DNA of 64,000 nucleotides from Bacteroidota bacterium (lineage in GTDB: Bacteria > Bacteroidota > Bacteroidia > Bacteroidales > Dysgonomonadaceae), in contig JAEWQF010000051.1 of NCBI GenBank assembly GCA_023399295.1, positions 17,964 through 81,963 of the forward strand, in the 5' to 3' direction. The notes below the pieces were generated by a model. It was given only the letters and a program-made list of their open reading frames with translations, searched no databases and was not told the DNA's origin. Below, piece by piece: positions 55,075-62,444 of the stretch. Every line of letters starts with the position of its first letter. Positions within the stretch are counted from its first letter, which is position 1. Made by a program: the position numbers and the translations under genes.

Positions 55075-55635
55075 ATGGCAACGGACTTGATACAAATTGG
55101 AGAACGGATCAAAGGATTGAGGGAAGCACTCGACCTCACACCCGAAGAGATGGCACACAGGCTGGAGAGCGAGACAAGCGACTACCTGCTTTTTGAGACA
55201 GGACAAACCGACATCTCACTCTCCTTTCTGCAACGCATCGAACGCGAGTTCAACGTGGATCTCGCCACCCTGATGTTCGGCACGGAGCCGAAGATGAACT
55301 CTTACTTCATCACCCGCAAGGATAGAGGAGTCAGCGTGGAGAGGGTCTCGGCCTACAAGTACCAGTCGTTGACAGCCGGCTTCACAAACAATGTGGCGGA
55401 GGTGTTCGTGGTAACTGTTGAGCCCGAAACGGAGGAAAAAGAGTACAACAAGAGCATCCATGCCGGCCAGGAGTTCAACATGATCCTGGAGGGAAGCATG
55501 TCGATGACCATCAACGACAAGGAGCTGGAACTGCACGAAGGCGACAGCATCTATTTCGACTCCTCCCTGCCCCACGGCATGAAAGCACTGCACAACAGGC
55601 CGGTGAAGTTCCTCGCCGTGATTCTTTATCCCTGA
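55075..55635 (+). CDS. XRE-family regulator with C-terminal cupin
   Basis: A 186-residue regulator. Residues 8-65 form a helix-turn-helix (IGERIKGLREALDLTPEEMAHRL) and residues 105-180 a cupin barrel (AGQEFNMILEGSM ... HEGDSIYFDSSLPHGM), which often binds a small effector. The gene lies 30 bases upstream of the acyl-CoA ligase on the same strand, so it probably senses that enzyme's substrate or product and controls the pair. The effector is unknown. Confidence 0.92.
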   Translation: MATDLIQIGERIKGLREALDLTPEEMAHRLESETSDYLLFETGQTDISLSFLQRIEREFNVDLATLMFGTEPKMNSYFITRKDRGVSVERVSAYKYQSLTAGFTNNVAEVFVVTVEPETEEKEYNKSIHAGQEFNMILEGSMSMTINDKELELHEGDSIYFDSSLPHGMKALHNRPVKFLAVILYP

Positions 55636-55664
55636 ACCATACACCCATCTTACAACAGGTTATC

Positions 55665-57320
55665 ATGATCGAAAAATTTTTAAAACAGACAACCTTCGAG
55701 TCGCACCGTGATTTCATGGAGCACTATGCGATAGCGGTGCCGGAGCAGTTCAACTTCGCCTACGATGTGGCAGACGAGTGGGCCCGTACCCATCCCCACA
55801 AGAGGGCCCTCTGCTGGACCAACGACAAGGGGGCACACCGCGATCTCACCTTCGGAGAGCTGAAGGAGCTCTCCGACAGTACCGCCTCCTGGCTCCAGTC
55901 GCTGGGCATCGGCAAAGGGGACATGGTGATGCTGATCCTCAAGCGCAACATCGAGTTCTGGCAGACCATCCTGGCACTGCACAAGCTGGGTGCCGTGGCC
56001 ATCCCAGCCACCCACCTGCTCACCGACAAGGACATCACCTATCGCAACAACGCCGCGGGCATCAAGGCGATCATCGCCACAGACGATGAGCACCTTGTCA
56101 CCCACGTGAACCTGGCAATGGCGCAGTCACCTACTGTTGAGCGTCGCATCATGGTGGGTGAGACGATCCCCGCAGGGTGGGATGATTTTCATGGCGGGGT
56201 GAGCCAGGCGGCTCCCTTCGTCAAGCCAGCAACGGTGAACCGCAACGAGGATATCATGATCCTCTACTTCACCTCCGGCACCACGGGTCAGCCCAAGATG
56301 GTGATCCACGACTTCACCTATCCCCTGGCACACATCACCACGGCCAAGTACTGGCACAACCTCCACGAGGAGAGCCTCCACCTCACCGTAGCCGACACCG
56401 GATGGGCCAAGGCGGTGTGGGGCAAGCTCTACGGACAGTGGATCGCCGGTGCGGCCGTCTTTGTCTACGACTTTGAAGGACGTTTCATCCCGGAAGAGAT
56501 GTTGCGCATGATCTCCACCTACAAGGTGACCTCTTTCTGTGCGCCTCCCACCATCTTCCGCTTCCTGATCCGCGAAGATCTGAGCAAGTACGACCTCTCC
56601 GCACTGGAATACTGTACCACCGCTGGTGAGGCACTCAATCCGTCGGTCTACGAGAGCTTCTACCAGCAGACAGGCATCCGGATGATGGAGGCGTTCGGCC
56701 AGACCGAGACCGCCCCCACCATCATCACCTTCCCCTGGATGCAAGCCAAGCCGGGCTCGATGGGTCTTCCCAACCCGCTCTACAAGATGGATCTGATCAC
56801 CCACGACGGCCGCTCGGCAGAAGATGGGGAACAGGGAGAGATCGTCTTCTACACCGACGAACAGCGGCCACTGGGACTCTTCATGGGATACTACCGCGAC
56901 GAGGCACTAACACGCAGCGTCTATGCCGACAACCTCTACCGCACCGGCGACATGGCGTGGCGCGACGAGGATGGCTACTACTGGTTTGTGGGACGTACCG
57001 ACGATGTGATCAAGAGCTCCGGCTACCGCATCGGCCCCTTCGAGGTGGAGAGTGCGGTGATGACCCACCCCGCCGTGGTGGAGTGCGCCATCACCGGCGT
57101 GCCCGACGAGATACGGGGACAGGTGATCAAGGCGACCATCGTGCTGGGTAGTGATTACAGGGATCAGGCCGGTGATGAGCTGGCGCGTGAGATCCAGGAG
57201 CATGTGAAACAGGTGACGGCTCCCTACAAGTATCCCCGCATCATCGAGTTTGTGAACGAACTGCCGAAGACCATCAGCGGCAAGATCCGCCGCGTGGAGA
57301 TCAGGGAGAAGAGTAAATAA
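55665..57320 (+). CDS. AMP-binding acyl-CoA ligase
   Basis: A 551-residue ANL-superfamily ligase which activates a carboxylic acid with ATP and joins it to CoA. The P-loop-like motif is YFTSGTTGQPKMVIH, the adenylate site appears in EAFGQTETAP, the hinge in GRTDDVIKSSGYRIGPFEVES, and the C-terminal catalytic lysine in KTISGKIRR. The overall similarity is to medium-chain or acetyl/benzoate CoA ligases; the substrate is not fixed. It is paired with an XRE-cupin regulator. The stop codon lies inside the first unit of a tandem heptamer repeat. Confidence 0.9.
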   Translation: MIEKFLKQTTFESHRDFMEHYAIAVPEQFNFAYDVADEWARTHPHKRALCWTNDKGAHRDLTFGELKELSDSTASWLQSLGIGKGDMVMLILKRNIEFWQTILALHKLGAVAIPATHLLTDKDITYRNNAAGIKAIIATDDEHLVTHVNLAMAQSPTVERRIMVGETIPAGWDDFHGGVSQAAPFVKPATVNRNEDIMILYFTSGTTGQPKMVIHDFTYPLAHITTAKYWHNLHEESLHLTVADTGWAKAVWGKLYGQWIAGAAVFVYDFEGRFIPEEMLRMISTYKVTSFCAPPTIFRFLIREDLSKYDLSALEYCTTAGEALNPSVYESFYQQTGIRMMEAFGQTETAPTIITFPWMQAKPGSMGLPNPLYKMDLITHDGRSAEDGEQGEIVFYTDEQRPLGLFMGYYRDEALTRSVYADNLYRTGDMAWRDEDGYYWFVGRTDDVIKSSGYRIGPFEVESAVMTHPAVVECAITGVPDEIRGQVIKATIVLGSDYRDQAGDELAREIQEHVKQVTAPYKYPRIIEFVNELPKTISGKIRRVEIREKSK

Positions 57321-57484
57321 GTTATAAGCTATAAGCTATAAGATGTAAGTTATAAGTTATAAGTTATAAGTTATAAGCGATAAGCTGTAAGATGTAAGAT
57401 GTAAGATGTAAGATGTAAGCGATAAGCGATAAGCGATAAGCAGTAAGCGATAAGCAGTAAGCGATAAGCAGAAAGCTGTAAGCA
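57317..57484. repeat. Tandem heptanucleotide repeat, 24 units (RTAAGNN)
   Basis: Twenty-four contiguous 7-base units read ATAAGTT, ATAAGCT, GTAAGAT, ATAAGCG, ATAAGCA and similar, with RTAAG fixed in all but one unit (GAAAGCT, the 23rd). The array begins inside the stop codon of the acyl-CoA ligase. Because 7 is not a multiple of 3 and each unit has TAA, the array stops translation in all three forward frames. Variant units are clustered (four GTAAGAT in a row), suggesting local duplication. From 57485 to 57592 nothing further is recognised before fabD. Confidence 0.95.
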
Positions 57485-57592
57485 GACAATCGACAACAGC
57501 AGCTGACAGCTGGTCACAATGAACCGTTGCGGCATTTGTGTGTTATTGCTAATGTATCGAATTAAAAAAAACCAATTAGAATTTTCAACAAG

Positions 57593-58474
57593 ATGAAGAA
57601 AGCATATGTTTTTCCCGGTCAGGGAGCCCAGTTTGTGGGCATGGGCAAGGAGCTGTACGATACCTCACCCATAGCCCGTAAGCTGTTTGAGAAGGCAAAT
57701 GAGATTCTGGGATTCCGCATCACCGACCTGATGTTCGAAGGCAGCGACGAGGATCTGCGACAGACCAAAGTGACCCAGCCGGCCATCTTCCTCCATTCGG
57801 TGATCCTGGCCAAGACGCTGGGTGAAGCATTCAAACCCGACATGACCGCCGGTCACTCACTGGGTGAGTTCTCGGCACTGGTGGCCGCGGGGGCACTCAC
57901 CTTCGAAGACGGACTCAGGTTGGTCTACAAACGGGCCCTGGCGATGCAGAAGGCCTGCGAGGCGGAACCGTCAACCATGGCAGCCGTGCTGGCACTGGCC
58001 GATGAGAAGGTGGAAGAGATCTGCGCCTCCATCGATGAGGTGGTGGTACCCGCCAACTACAACTGTCCGGGGCAGATCGTCATCTCGGGCAGTGTGAGCG
58101 GTGTGGAGAAAGCATGCGAGATGATGAAGGAAGCCGGTGCCAAGCGGGCCCTGCTGCTGAAGGTGGGAGGCGCTTTCCACTCACCGCTCATGGAGCCGGC
58201 ACGTCTGGAACTGCAGCAGGCCATCGAAGAGACCACTGTCAGCCGGCCACTCTGTCCCGTCTACCAGAATGTATCCACCACCGGTGAGACCGATCCGGCG
58301 GTGATCAAGGCGAACCTGATAGCCCAGCTCACCTCACCGGTGAAGTGGACACAGTCGGTACAGCAGATGATTGCCGATGGTGCCACCGAGTTTGTGGAAC
58401 TGGGACCCGGCAGTGTCCTGCAGGGACTTGTCACAAAGATCCAGCCGGGTGCCACTGTTTCGGGCATGCAATAA
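57593..58474 (+). CDS. fabD: Malonyl-CoA-acyl carrier protein transacylase
   Basis: FabD moves malonyl from CoA to acyl carrier protein, the entry step of fatty acid synthesis. The 293-residue chain has the opening YVFPGQGAQFVGMG (5-18), the nucleophile S89 in GHSLG (87-91), and the second active-site part GGAFHSPLM with its histidine near residue 200. QPAIF at 62-66 is also diagnostic. The length is normal. The gene sits alone, away from other fab genes, after the heptamer repeat. Confidence 0.97.
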   Translation: MKKAYVFPGQGAQFVGMGKELYDTSPIARKLFEKANEILGFRITDLMFEGSDEDLRQTKVTQPAIFLHSVILAKTLGEAFKPDMTAGHSLGEFSALVAAGALTFEDGLRLVYKRALAMQKACEAEPSTMAAVLALADEKVEEICASIDEVVVPANYNCPGQIVISGSVSGVEKACEMMKEAGAKRALLLKVGGAFHSPLMEPARLELQQAIEETTVSRPLCPVYQNVSTTGETDPAVIKANLIAQLTSPVKWTQSVQQMIADGATEFVELGPGSVLQGLVTKIQPGATVSGMQ

Positions 58475-58580
58475 CCCGACATCTCCCATGCATGTGGAAT
58501 TAAGTTTTTTTGGTTTCACATGCTTGGTGGGAAGCTACAAAGGCAATACATTTGTCTTCAACCAGTAATGAAGTGAGATT

Positions 58581-59285
58581 ATGCAAAAGATTACCCTACT
58601 GACCGTCATGTTGTTTGTTACCCTCATGCAGGGATACACGCAGGATGAGGAGTTTTTCGCGGCACCCGATTACCGTCAGATTGAACGGCACATCAGTGAC
58701 CCATCCTCCTCTTACCACTATCCGAAGTTGATGGAGAAATATTTGCAGAGCGAGGCAACCATGTCACCCGAAGAGGGACGCCATCTCTACTTCGGTTATG
58801 TCACCCAGCCAGGCTATCTGCCGGTCGATACTTCGCGCTACAACAAGCTCCTGGCCGAGGTGCTGAGCAGTCGGAACATATCGGCCGGCGACTACCCGCA
58901 GATCCTGCAGTACAGCGACGCGCTGCTCAGGGAGGATCCCTTCAACCTGCGGGCGCTCAACGCCAAGATGTTGGTTTACGCACAACAGAACGATACAGAA
59001 GCCTACAAGGAGGTGGCCCGTAAACGGCGTATCGTGCAGGATGCCATCGTGGGAACGGGCGACGGCATGTCGGAGAAGACAGCTTTTTATGTGATCAAGG
59101 TATCGCACGAGTATGACATCCTCCCCTTCCTGGGCTTCACCTTTGGCGGTGAAGACAAGATACTGAAAGGGAACAGGGTCAACACCCTCTCGCTGGGGAA
59201 GAACCGTTTCGGTGTGGAGAGGGTCTACTTCAACATCAAGCCGGTGTTCGATCACATCAGCGCACACGGCGGCGGGAAGTTGTAA
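58581..59285 (+). CDS. DUF4919 secreted protein
   Basis: A 234-residue exported protein (signal peptide about 1-20) matching the Bacteroidetes family DUF4919. It has a helical, TPR-like middle (EVLSSRNISAGDYPQILQYSDALLREDPFNLRALNAK) and a C-terminal beta stretch ending HISAHGGGKL. The function is unknown. It is the last core-like gene before the AT-rich terminal segment. Confidence 0.82.
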   Translation: MQKITLLTVMLFVTLMQGYTQDEEFFAAPDYRQIERHISDPSSSYHYPKLMEKYLQSEATMSPEEGRHLYFGYVTQPGYLPVDTSRYNKLLAEVLSSRNISAGDYPQILQYSDALLREDPFNLRALNAKMLVYAQQNDTEAYKEVARKRRIVQDAIVGTGDGMSEKTAFYVIKVSHEYDILPFLGFTFGGEDKILKGNRVNTLSLGKNRFGVERVYFNIKPVFDHISAHGGGKL

Positions 59286-59361
59286 AACGCCCGCTCCTGC
59301 ACACTACACAGATCTATCATCCGTTGTCCCGCTTCTTCTCATGTAGTGATCACGCACAGCA

Positions 59362-60204
59362 TCAGAGATAATCGAGCGGGCTCTTGATTCTTGATTGGGA
59401 GATGTCGGTGACATGTGTATAAATCTCGGTGGTATTCACCGATTTGTGCCCAAGCAGTTGCTGGATAAAGTGAATATCCGTGCCATTCTCCAGGAGATGA
59501 GTGGCAAAGCTGTGGCGCAAGGTATGGGGGGTCACCTTTTTGGTGATCCCCGCCTTTTTGGCCGCATTTTTCACAATTGTTTGTACACTCTTCTCGGAGT
59601 ATCGTCCCCCACCCTGTCCCTCAATCAGATATTCCTCCGGGTGATAGGCCTTGTAGTAGCGTGTCAGTGACTCCTGCAACAAGGGAGAAAGCATCACCAC
59701 GCGTTCGTTGCCTCCATTGTTGTTTCTGATCAGTATCGTTTTGTTCTTTGAGTCGATATCGGATAGCCTCAGGTGAAGCAGCTCATTCAACCGCAAACCG
59801 CATCCGTATAACAACTGGATGATGCATTTGTGTTTCAGGTTGGACACCTTATCCATCAACCGACTCATCTCACCTGTTGTGAGGTACACAGGTAAGCATT
59901 TACTCATCGTATGCGGATAGAGATGTTTGATGTGAAGTTGCCTGTGGAACACTGAGATAAAAAACTTATCGATCGACGCCACGATCAAACGTTGAGAGGA
60001 TAGTCCAATATGGTATTTTTCAATTTTCCGGAACAGATAATCTTCAATATCCGTTTCGGTGACCTCCAGCGGATGGCTGTATTTCTCAACCACCATCTGA
60101 AGGAAACCCTTTACCGCGCTCTTGTAGTTCTGAATTGAGCAATAACTGTAGCTCTGAGCCAACAGTTCCCTCTCGAACTCATCCATCCAACCGTCTGATT
60201 TCAT
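59362..60204 (-). CDS. Tyrosine recombinase/integrase
   Basis: A 280-residue site-specific recombinase. It has an N-terminal SAM-like DNA-binding domain (about 7-90) and a C-terminal catalytic domain with the arginine in YGCGLRLNELLHL, the H-x-x-R block HTLRHSFATHLLENG and the tyrosine nucleophile in LGHKSVNTTEIYTHV. The length matches XerC/D-like and integron-like enzymes. The frame extends upstream to 60321, but the ATG at 60204 gives the normal N-terminus and lies 33 bases after a TATTTTTG -7 box. It marks the edge of the AT-rich island, with low-G+C genes on its far side. Confidence 0.93.
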   Translation of the reverse strand: MKSDGWMDEFERELLAQSYSYCSIQNYKSAVKGFLQMVVEKYSHPLEVTETDIEDYLFRKIEKYHIGLSSQRLIVASIDKFFISVFHRQLHIKHLYPHTMSKCLPVYLTTGEMSRLMDKVSNLKHKCIIQLLYGCGLRLNELLHLRLSDIDSKNKTILIRNNNGGNERVVMLSPLLQESLTRYYKAYHPEEYLIEGQGGGRYSEKSVQTIVKNAAKKAGITKKVTPHTLRHSFATHLLENGTDIHFIQQLLGHKSVNTTEIYTHVTDISQSRIKSPLDYL

Positions 60205-60236
60205 CGTCTTTAGATTCAATGAAACATTCGCATATA

Positions 60237-60244
60237 CAAAAATA
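60237..60244 (-). promoter_or_regulatory. -7 box of the integrase promoter
   Basis: The reverse strand reads TATTTTTG, matching TAnnTTTG. Transcription would begin near 60230. The rest of the 241-base gap before the next gene is AT-rich with no other convincing element except the inverted repeat at 60400-60429. Confidence 0.4.
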
Positions 60245-60399
60245 AATAAAAAATCAAAAGGCACGTAATAATCAGACAAACAATATGTTAAATATTGATC
60301 CTTTTTACGCTCCATTCTCAATAGACGAATGTTATAAATCGAATGAACAGGAAAGATGTATTTTTAATGCGTAAATAACACGATGTGCGTCATTCAGTA

Positions 60400-60429
60400 C
60401 TCCTTAGCTCAACAATGGTATTTAAGGAG
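60400..60429 (+). repeat. Inverted repeat CTCCTTA/TAAGGAG before the metallopeptidase-like gene
   Basis: Seven-base arms at 60400-60406 and 60423-60429 are separated by 16 bases. The right arm contains AAGGAG, 17 bases before the ATG at 60446. A hairpin could hide a purine-rich translation signal, but the spacing is long for a ribosome site, so this is weak. Confidence 0.35.
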
Positions 60430-60445
60430 ATAGTTTAGTAAAATC

Positions 60446-61609
60446 ATGAAAATCTTGTTTGATCTGGATGATTTTAATGATCTTGAGGAGATTCTTTTCA
60501 AGGAAGAAGATCCAATATCAAGGCTCGATATTGCACGTAAGGTCATGTCTTCAGAAGCCTTGGCGAGAAAGCACGAGATTTACTACTACTTGTTACGCAA
60601 TAGTGTACAATTGGCCGTTGAAGAAGGGGATGACGATGTCACGCTGATGCATCAGGAGAAAGTATTATTTCAGTCATTGGCAGCAAAAGCCATCGTTTTA
60701 GCCGAAAATGATTTTTTAGAAAAAAACAGACCCAATTGGATTACAAACATGTATGAAGATCTGGATGCGTACTGTAAAGATGAACAGTTGAAAGAGATTG
60801 TCAGGAGAACGACGGTTCACATCAGAATAATGGCTTCCATAAATATCGAGATTCATGCAGATGGAAAAATCACTTTCCCCATTCTGACAAAATGTTTCTA
60901 TAAAAACTACATGATCATTCTATTCTCACTGATCGAAAACTGGCAAGCAAAGACGTTGGAGGTGAATGATGCATTGACATTCAAATCGCTGTTTCCATTT
61001 TTCCTCCATTATTGTGATCCAACGGATGTGAGACTGACAGCATTGCCAAGAGTCCGGATTCATGACGAAGGAATCTATACACATGCAAAAAGGGTTGCTC
61101 ATTTTCAATCGACTTTTAATTTTTTGCATGAGATCGCGCACTTTGGATTCAATCATTTTGACCACACGCACTTGCAGCAGCATATCACGATAGAGGGTTT
61201 CAATGAACTCTTCCAAGACAAAGAGAATTACAAAGAATATGAAGCAGATGCCATGGCTTTCATATTGATGCAGAATTTTCCGGAAAGTGAGATCGATGAT
61301 ATTTATCTAGCCATCCATAGTATGTTTCAATTTTACTCTACCTTATTTATTTTCAGGGAATATTACCACCATGGGAAAAATATCACTGAAAATATTTTTC
61401 AAAAGAGATATAGAGTTTTAACCTCCGTACCAGGTAACAAGAGAGCTTCGAATGACACACGTGCTCTTATGGCAATTATTTCCGGAATTTATGATCGTTT
61501 TTTGACGACTCTCAATTCTTCAAGTAGAAATGAGATTGACAAAACCATACAATATTACTCTGAGAGCAATCAGGCTCAGGTGAGTTTTTATCGATTGTTT
61601 GGATTTTAA
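60446..61609 (+). CDS. Metallopeptidase-like protein with HEIAH...H and EYEAD motifs, peptide-cluster member
   Basis: A 387-residue, AT-rich gene product with no signal peptide. Residues 226-240 read FLHEIAHFGFNHFDH, giving the zincin motif HExxH (228-232) with another histidine at 237. Residues 264-270 read EYEADAM, supplying a downstream acidic residue as in M48- or Lit-like (U49) peptidases. The N-terminal about 200 residues are mostly helical and match no family I know. It is the first of a run of same-strand genes ending in the radical SAM maturase, so it may cut a leader peptide or act as a toxin or immunity factor. The protease assignment rests on the motif alone. Confidence 0.75.
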   Translation: MKILFDLDDFNDLEEILFKEEDPISRLDIARKVMSSEALARKHEIYYYLLRNSVQLAVEEGDDDVTLMHQEKVLFQSLAAKAIVLAENDFLEKNRPNWITNMYEDLDAYCKDEQLKEIVRRTTVHIRIMASINIEIHADGKITFPILTKCFYKNYMIILFSLIENWQAKTLEVNDALTFKSLFPFFLHYCDPTDVRLTALPRVRIHDEGIYTHAKRVAHFQSTFNFLHEIAHFGFNHFDHTHLQQHITIEGFNELFQDKENYKEYEADAMAFILMQNFPESEIDDIYLAIHSMFQFYSTLFIFREYYHHGKNITENIFQKRYRVLTSVPGNKRASNDTRALMAIISGIYDRFLTTLNSSSRNEIDKTIQYYSESNQAQVSFYRLFGF

Positions 61610-61680
61610 ATTGAAACGAAATGAAACGAGCAAGATAACTGTTCTCTCACAAGTACATGATTATAGCGAGTTCCATATGA

Positions 61681-61688
61681 TACCTTTG
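61681..61688 (+). promoter_or_regulatory. Candidate -7 box before the small membrane protein gene
   Basis: TACCTTTG fits TAnnTTTG; transcription would begin near 61695, 15 bases before the ATG at 61710. It would let the small membrane protein, precursor peptide and maturase be transcribed separately from the metallopeptidase-like gene. Confidence 0.4.
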
Positions 61689-61709
61689 AAAATCAATAAT
61701 TTTAATCAT

Positions 61710-62069
61710 ATGAAACAGATAAAAATTGAAATTCAGGCCTATTCAAACGAAATTTTGCAGGAGCTATTTGAAATGGATTCCAAGCAATTGGCTGAAGGTG
61801 TGAAACAACAGATTGAAGATACCGATAGTGAAATAGAAATGGTTGACTATTCGCCAACTGAAAGTTTCGGGTTGATAGAAGTATCCGCATTCCTTTTAAC
61901 GATAGGCTCTGGGGTTGCAATCAATCTTATTTCTTCCTGGCTGATTGAAAAAATGAAGAAAAAGGAGAAAGATGTGATTGCAATCACCATTAACGGCAAG
62001 TCAATATCATCGCGTAAACTAACCGAGGAGAGATTAATAGCCGTTCTAACTGCTATGAATCAGGAATAG
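61710..62069 (+). CDS. Small single-pass membrane protein, EACC1-like layout
   Basis: A 119-residue protein from the ATG at 61710; the frame is open back to a TTG at 61599 inside the upstream gene, with another ATG at 61677. An N-terminal strand-like QIKIEIQAYS leads to an acidic helical part. A hydrophobic helix follows at about 56-79 with a GSG turn, then a basic cluster KMKKKEK and a beta hairpin AITINGKSISS. This order resembles the effector-associated constant component (EACC1) type small proteins described for bacterial conflict systems, but the similarity is by layout only. It lies directly upstream of the candidate peptide precursor. Confidence 0.65.
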   Translation: MKQIKIEIQAYSNEILQELFEMDSKQLAEGVKQQIEDTDSEIEMVDYSPTESFGLIEVSAFLLTIGSGVAINLISSWLIEKMKKKEKDVIAITINGKSISSRKLTEERLIAVLTAMNQE

Positions 62070-62145
62070 AATAACCAGTTGCAAATAAATAGGATTCATT
62101 CTGCTTCTGGAGTGATTGTTTAAGTAGTTTCACTCATTAAAAATT

Positions 62146-62151
62146 AGGAGG
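62146..62151 (+). promoter_or_regulatory. Strong Shine-Dalgarno site of the precursor peptide gene
   Basis: AGGAGG followed by T lies 7 bases before the ATG at 62159, an ideal ribosome binding site. The core genes of this window almost never have one, so it stands out. It fits a gene made in high amounts or acquired from elsewhere. Confidence 0.75.
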
Positions 62152-62158
62152 TAAAATT

Positions 62159-62365
62159 ATGACAAAAAAGACAAAAGAACAGTTTAAGGCTGATTTGGCA
62201 AAAGCGAGAAAAGAGTTGGACAAGCTGGAAGCGCAAATTGACGAAGTTGAAGTTACCAAAGGTGTAGAAGACTGTGGCTGTAACAACCCGGGTTGTAGCG
62301 GGGTTGAAATTTACACGTATGTAGCTGCTGTTGGAGCATCAATTGCCGGCGGAATATCTGCCTGA
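62159..62365 (+). CDS. Candidate RiPP precursor peptide, three cysteines and small-residue hydrophobic tail
   Basis: A 68-residue peptide. Residues 1-37 are charged and helix-forming, rich in lysine and glutamate (KEQFKADLAKARKELDKLEA), as in leader peptides. The rest has C39, C41 and C46 in a CGC-NNPG-C pattern, then a tail of small and beta-branched residues (VAAVGASIAGGISA). Cysteines in the first half and small acceptor residues in the second half is the plan of sactipeptides such as thuricin CD and subtilosin A. A perfect AGGAGG ribosome site precedes it, and a radical SAM/SPASM enzyme follows 79 bases after its stop. The crosslinks and the cut site are inferred; I know no named family for it. 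Confidence 0.78.
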   Translation: MTKKTKEQFKADLAKARKELDKLEAQIDEVEVTKGVEDCGCNNPGCSGVEIYTYVAAVGASIAGGISA

Positions 62366-62371
62366 CACCAC

Positions 62372-62405
62372 TGGCTCCCTGCCATTTCTCAGTGACAGGG
62401 AGCCA
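62372..62405 (+). terminator. Hairpin between precursor and maturase, likely attenuator
   Basis: A perfect 10-base inverted repeat TGGCTCCCTG/CAGGGAGCCA (62372-62381 and 62396-62405) with a 14-base loop starts seven bases after the precursor stop. It is followed by an AT-rich stretch with a short T-run (TTTTTG) but no immediate U tract. It could partly stop transcription or protect the mRNA end, giving more precursor than enzyme. Confidence 0.65.
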
Positions 62406-62444
62406 ACTTGAAAACTATTTAATTTTTGTTGCTAAAGAGATTGT

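Noticed and set aside
57317..57484. CRISPR array
   Set aside because: The units are only 7 bases, contiguous and lack spacers; no cas genes are near.
58490..58523. GCATGTG/CACATGC inverted repeat after fabD as a terminator
   Set aside because: The T-run lies in the loop rather than after the stem, so it does not fit a rho-independent terminator.
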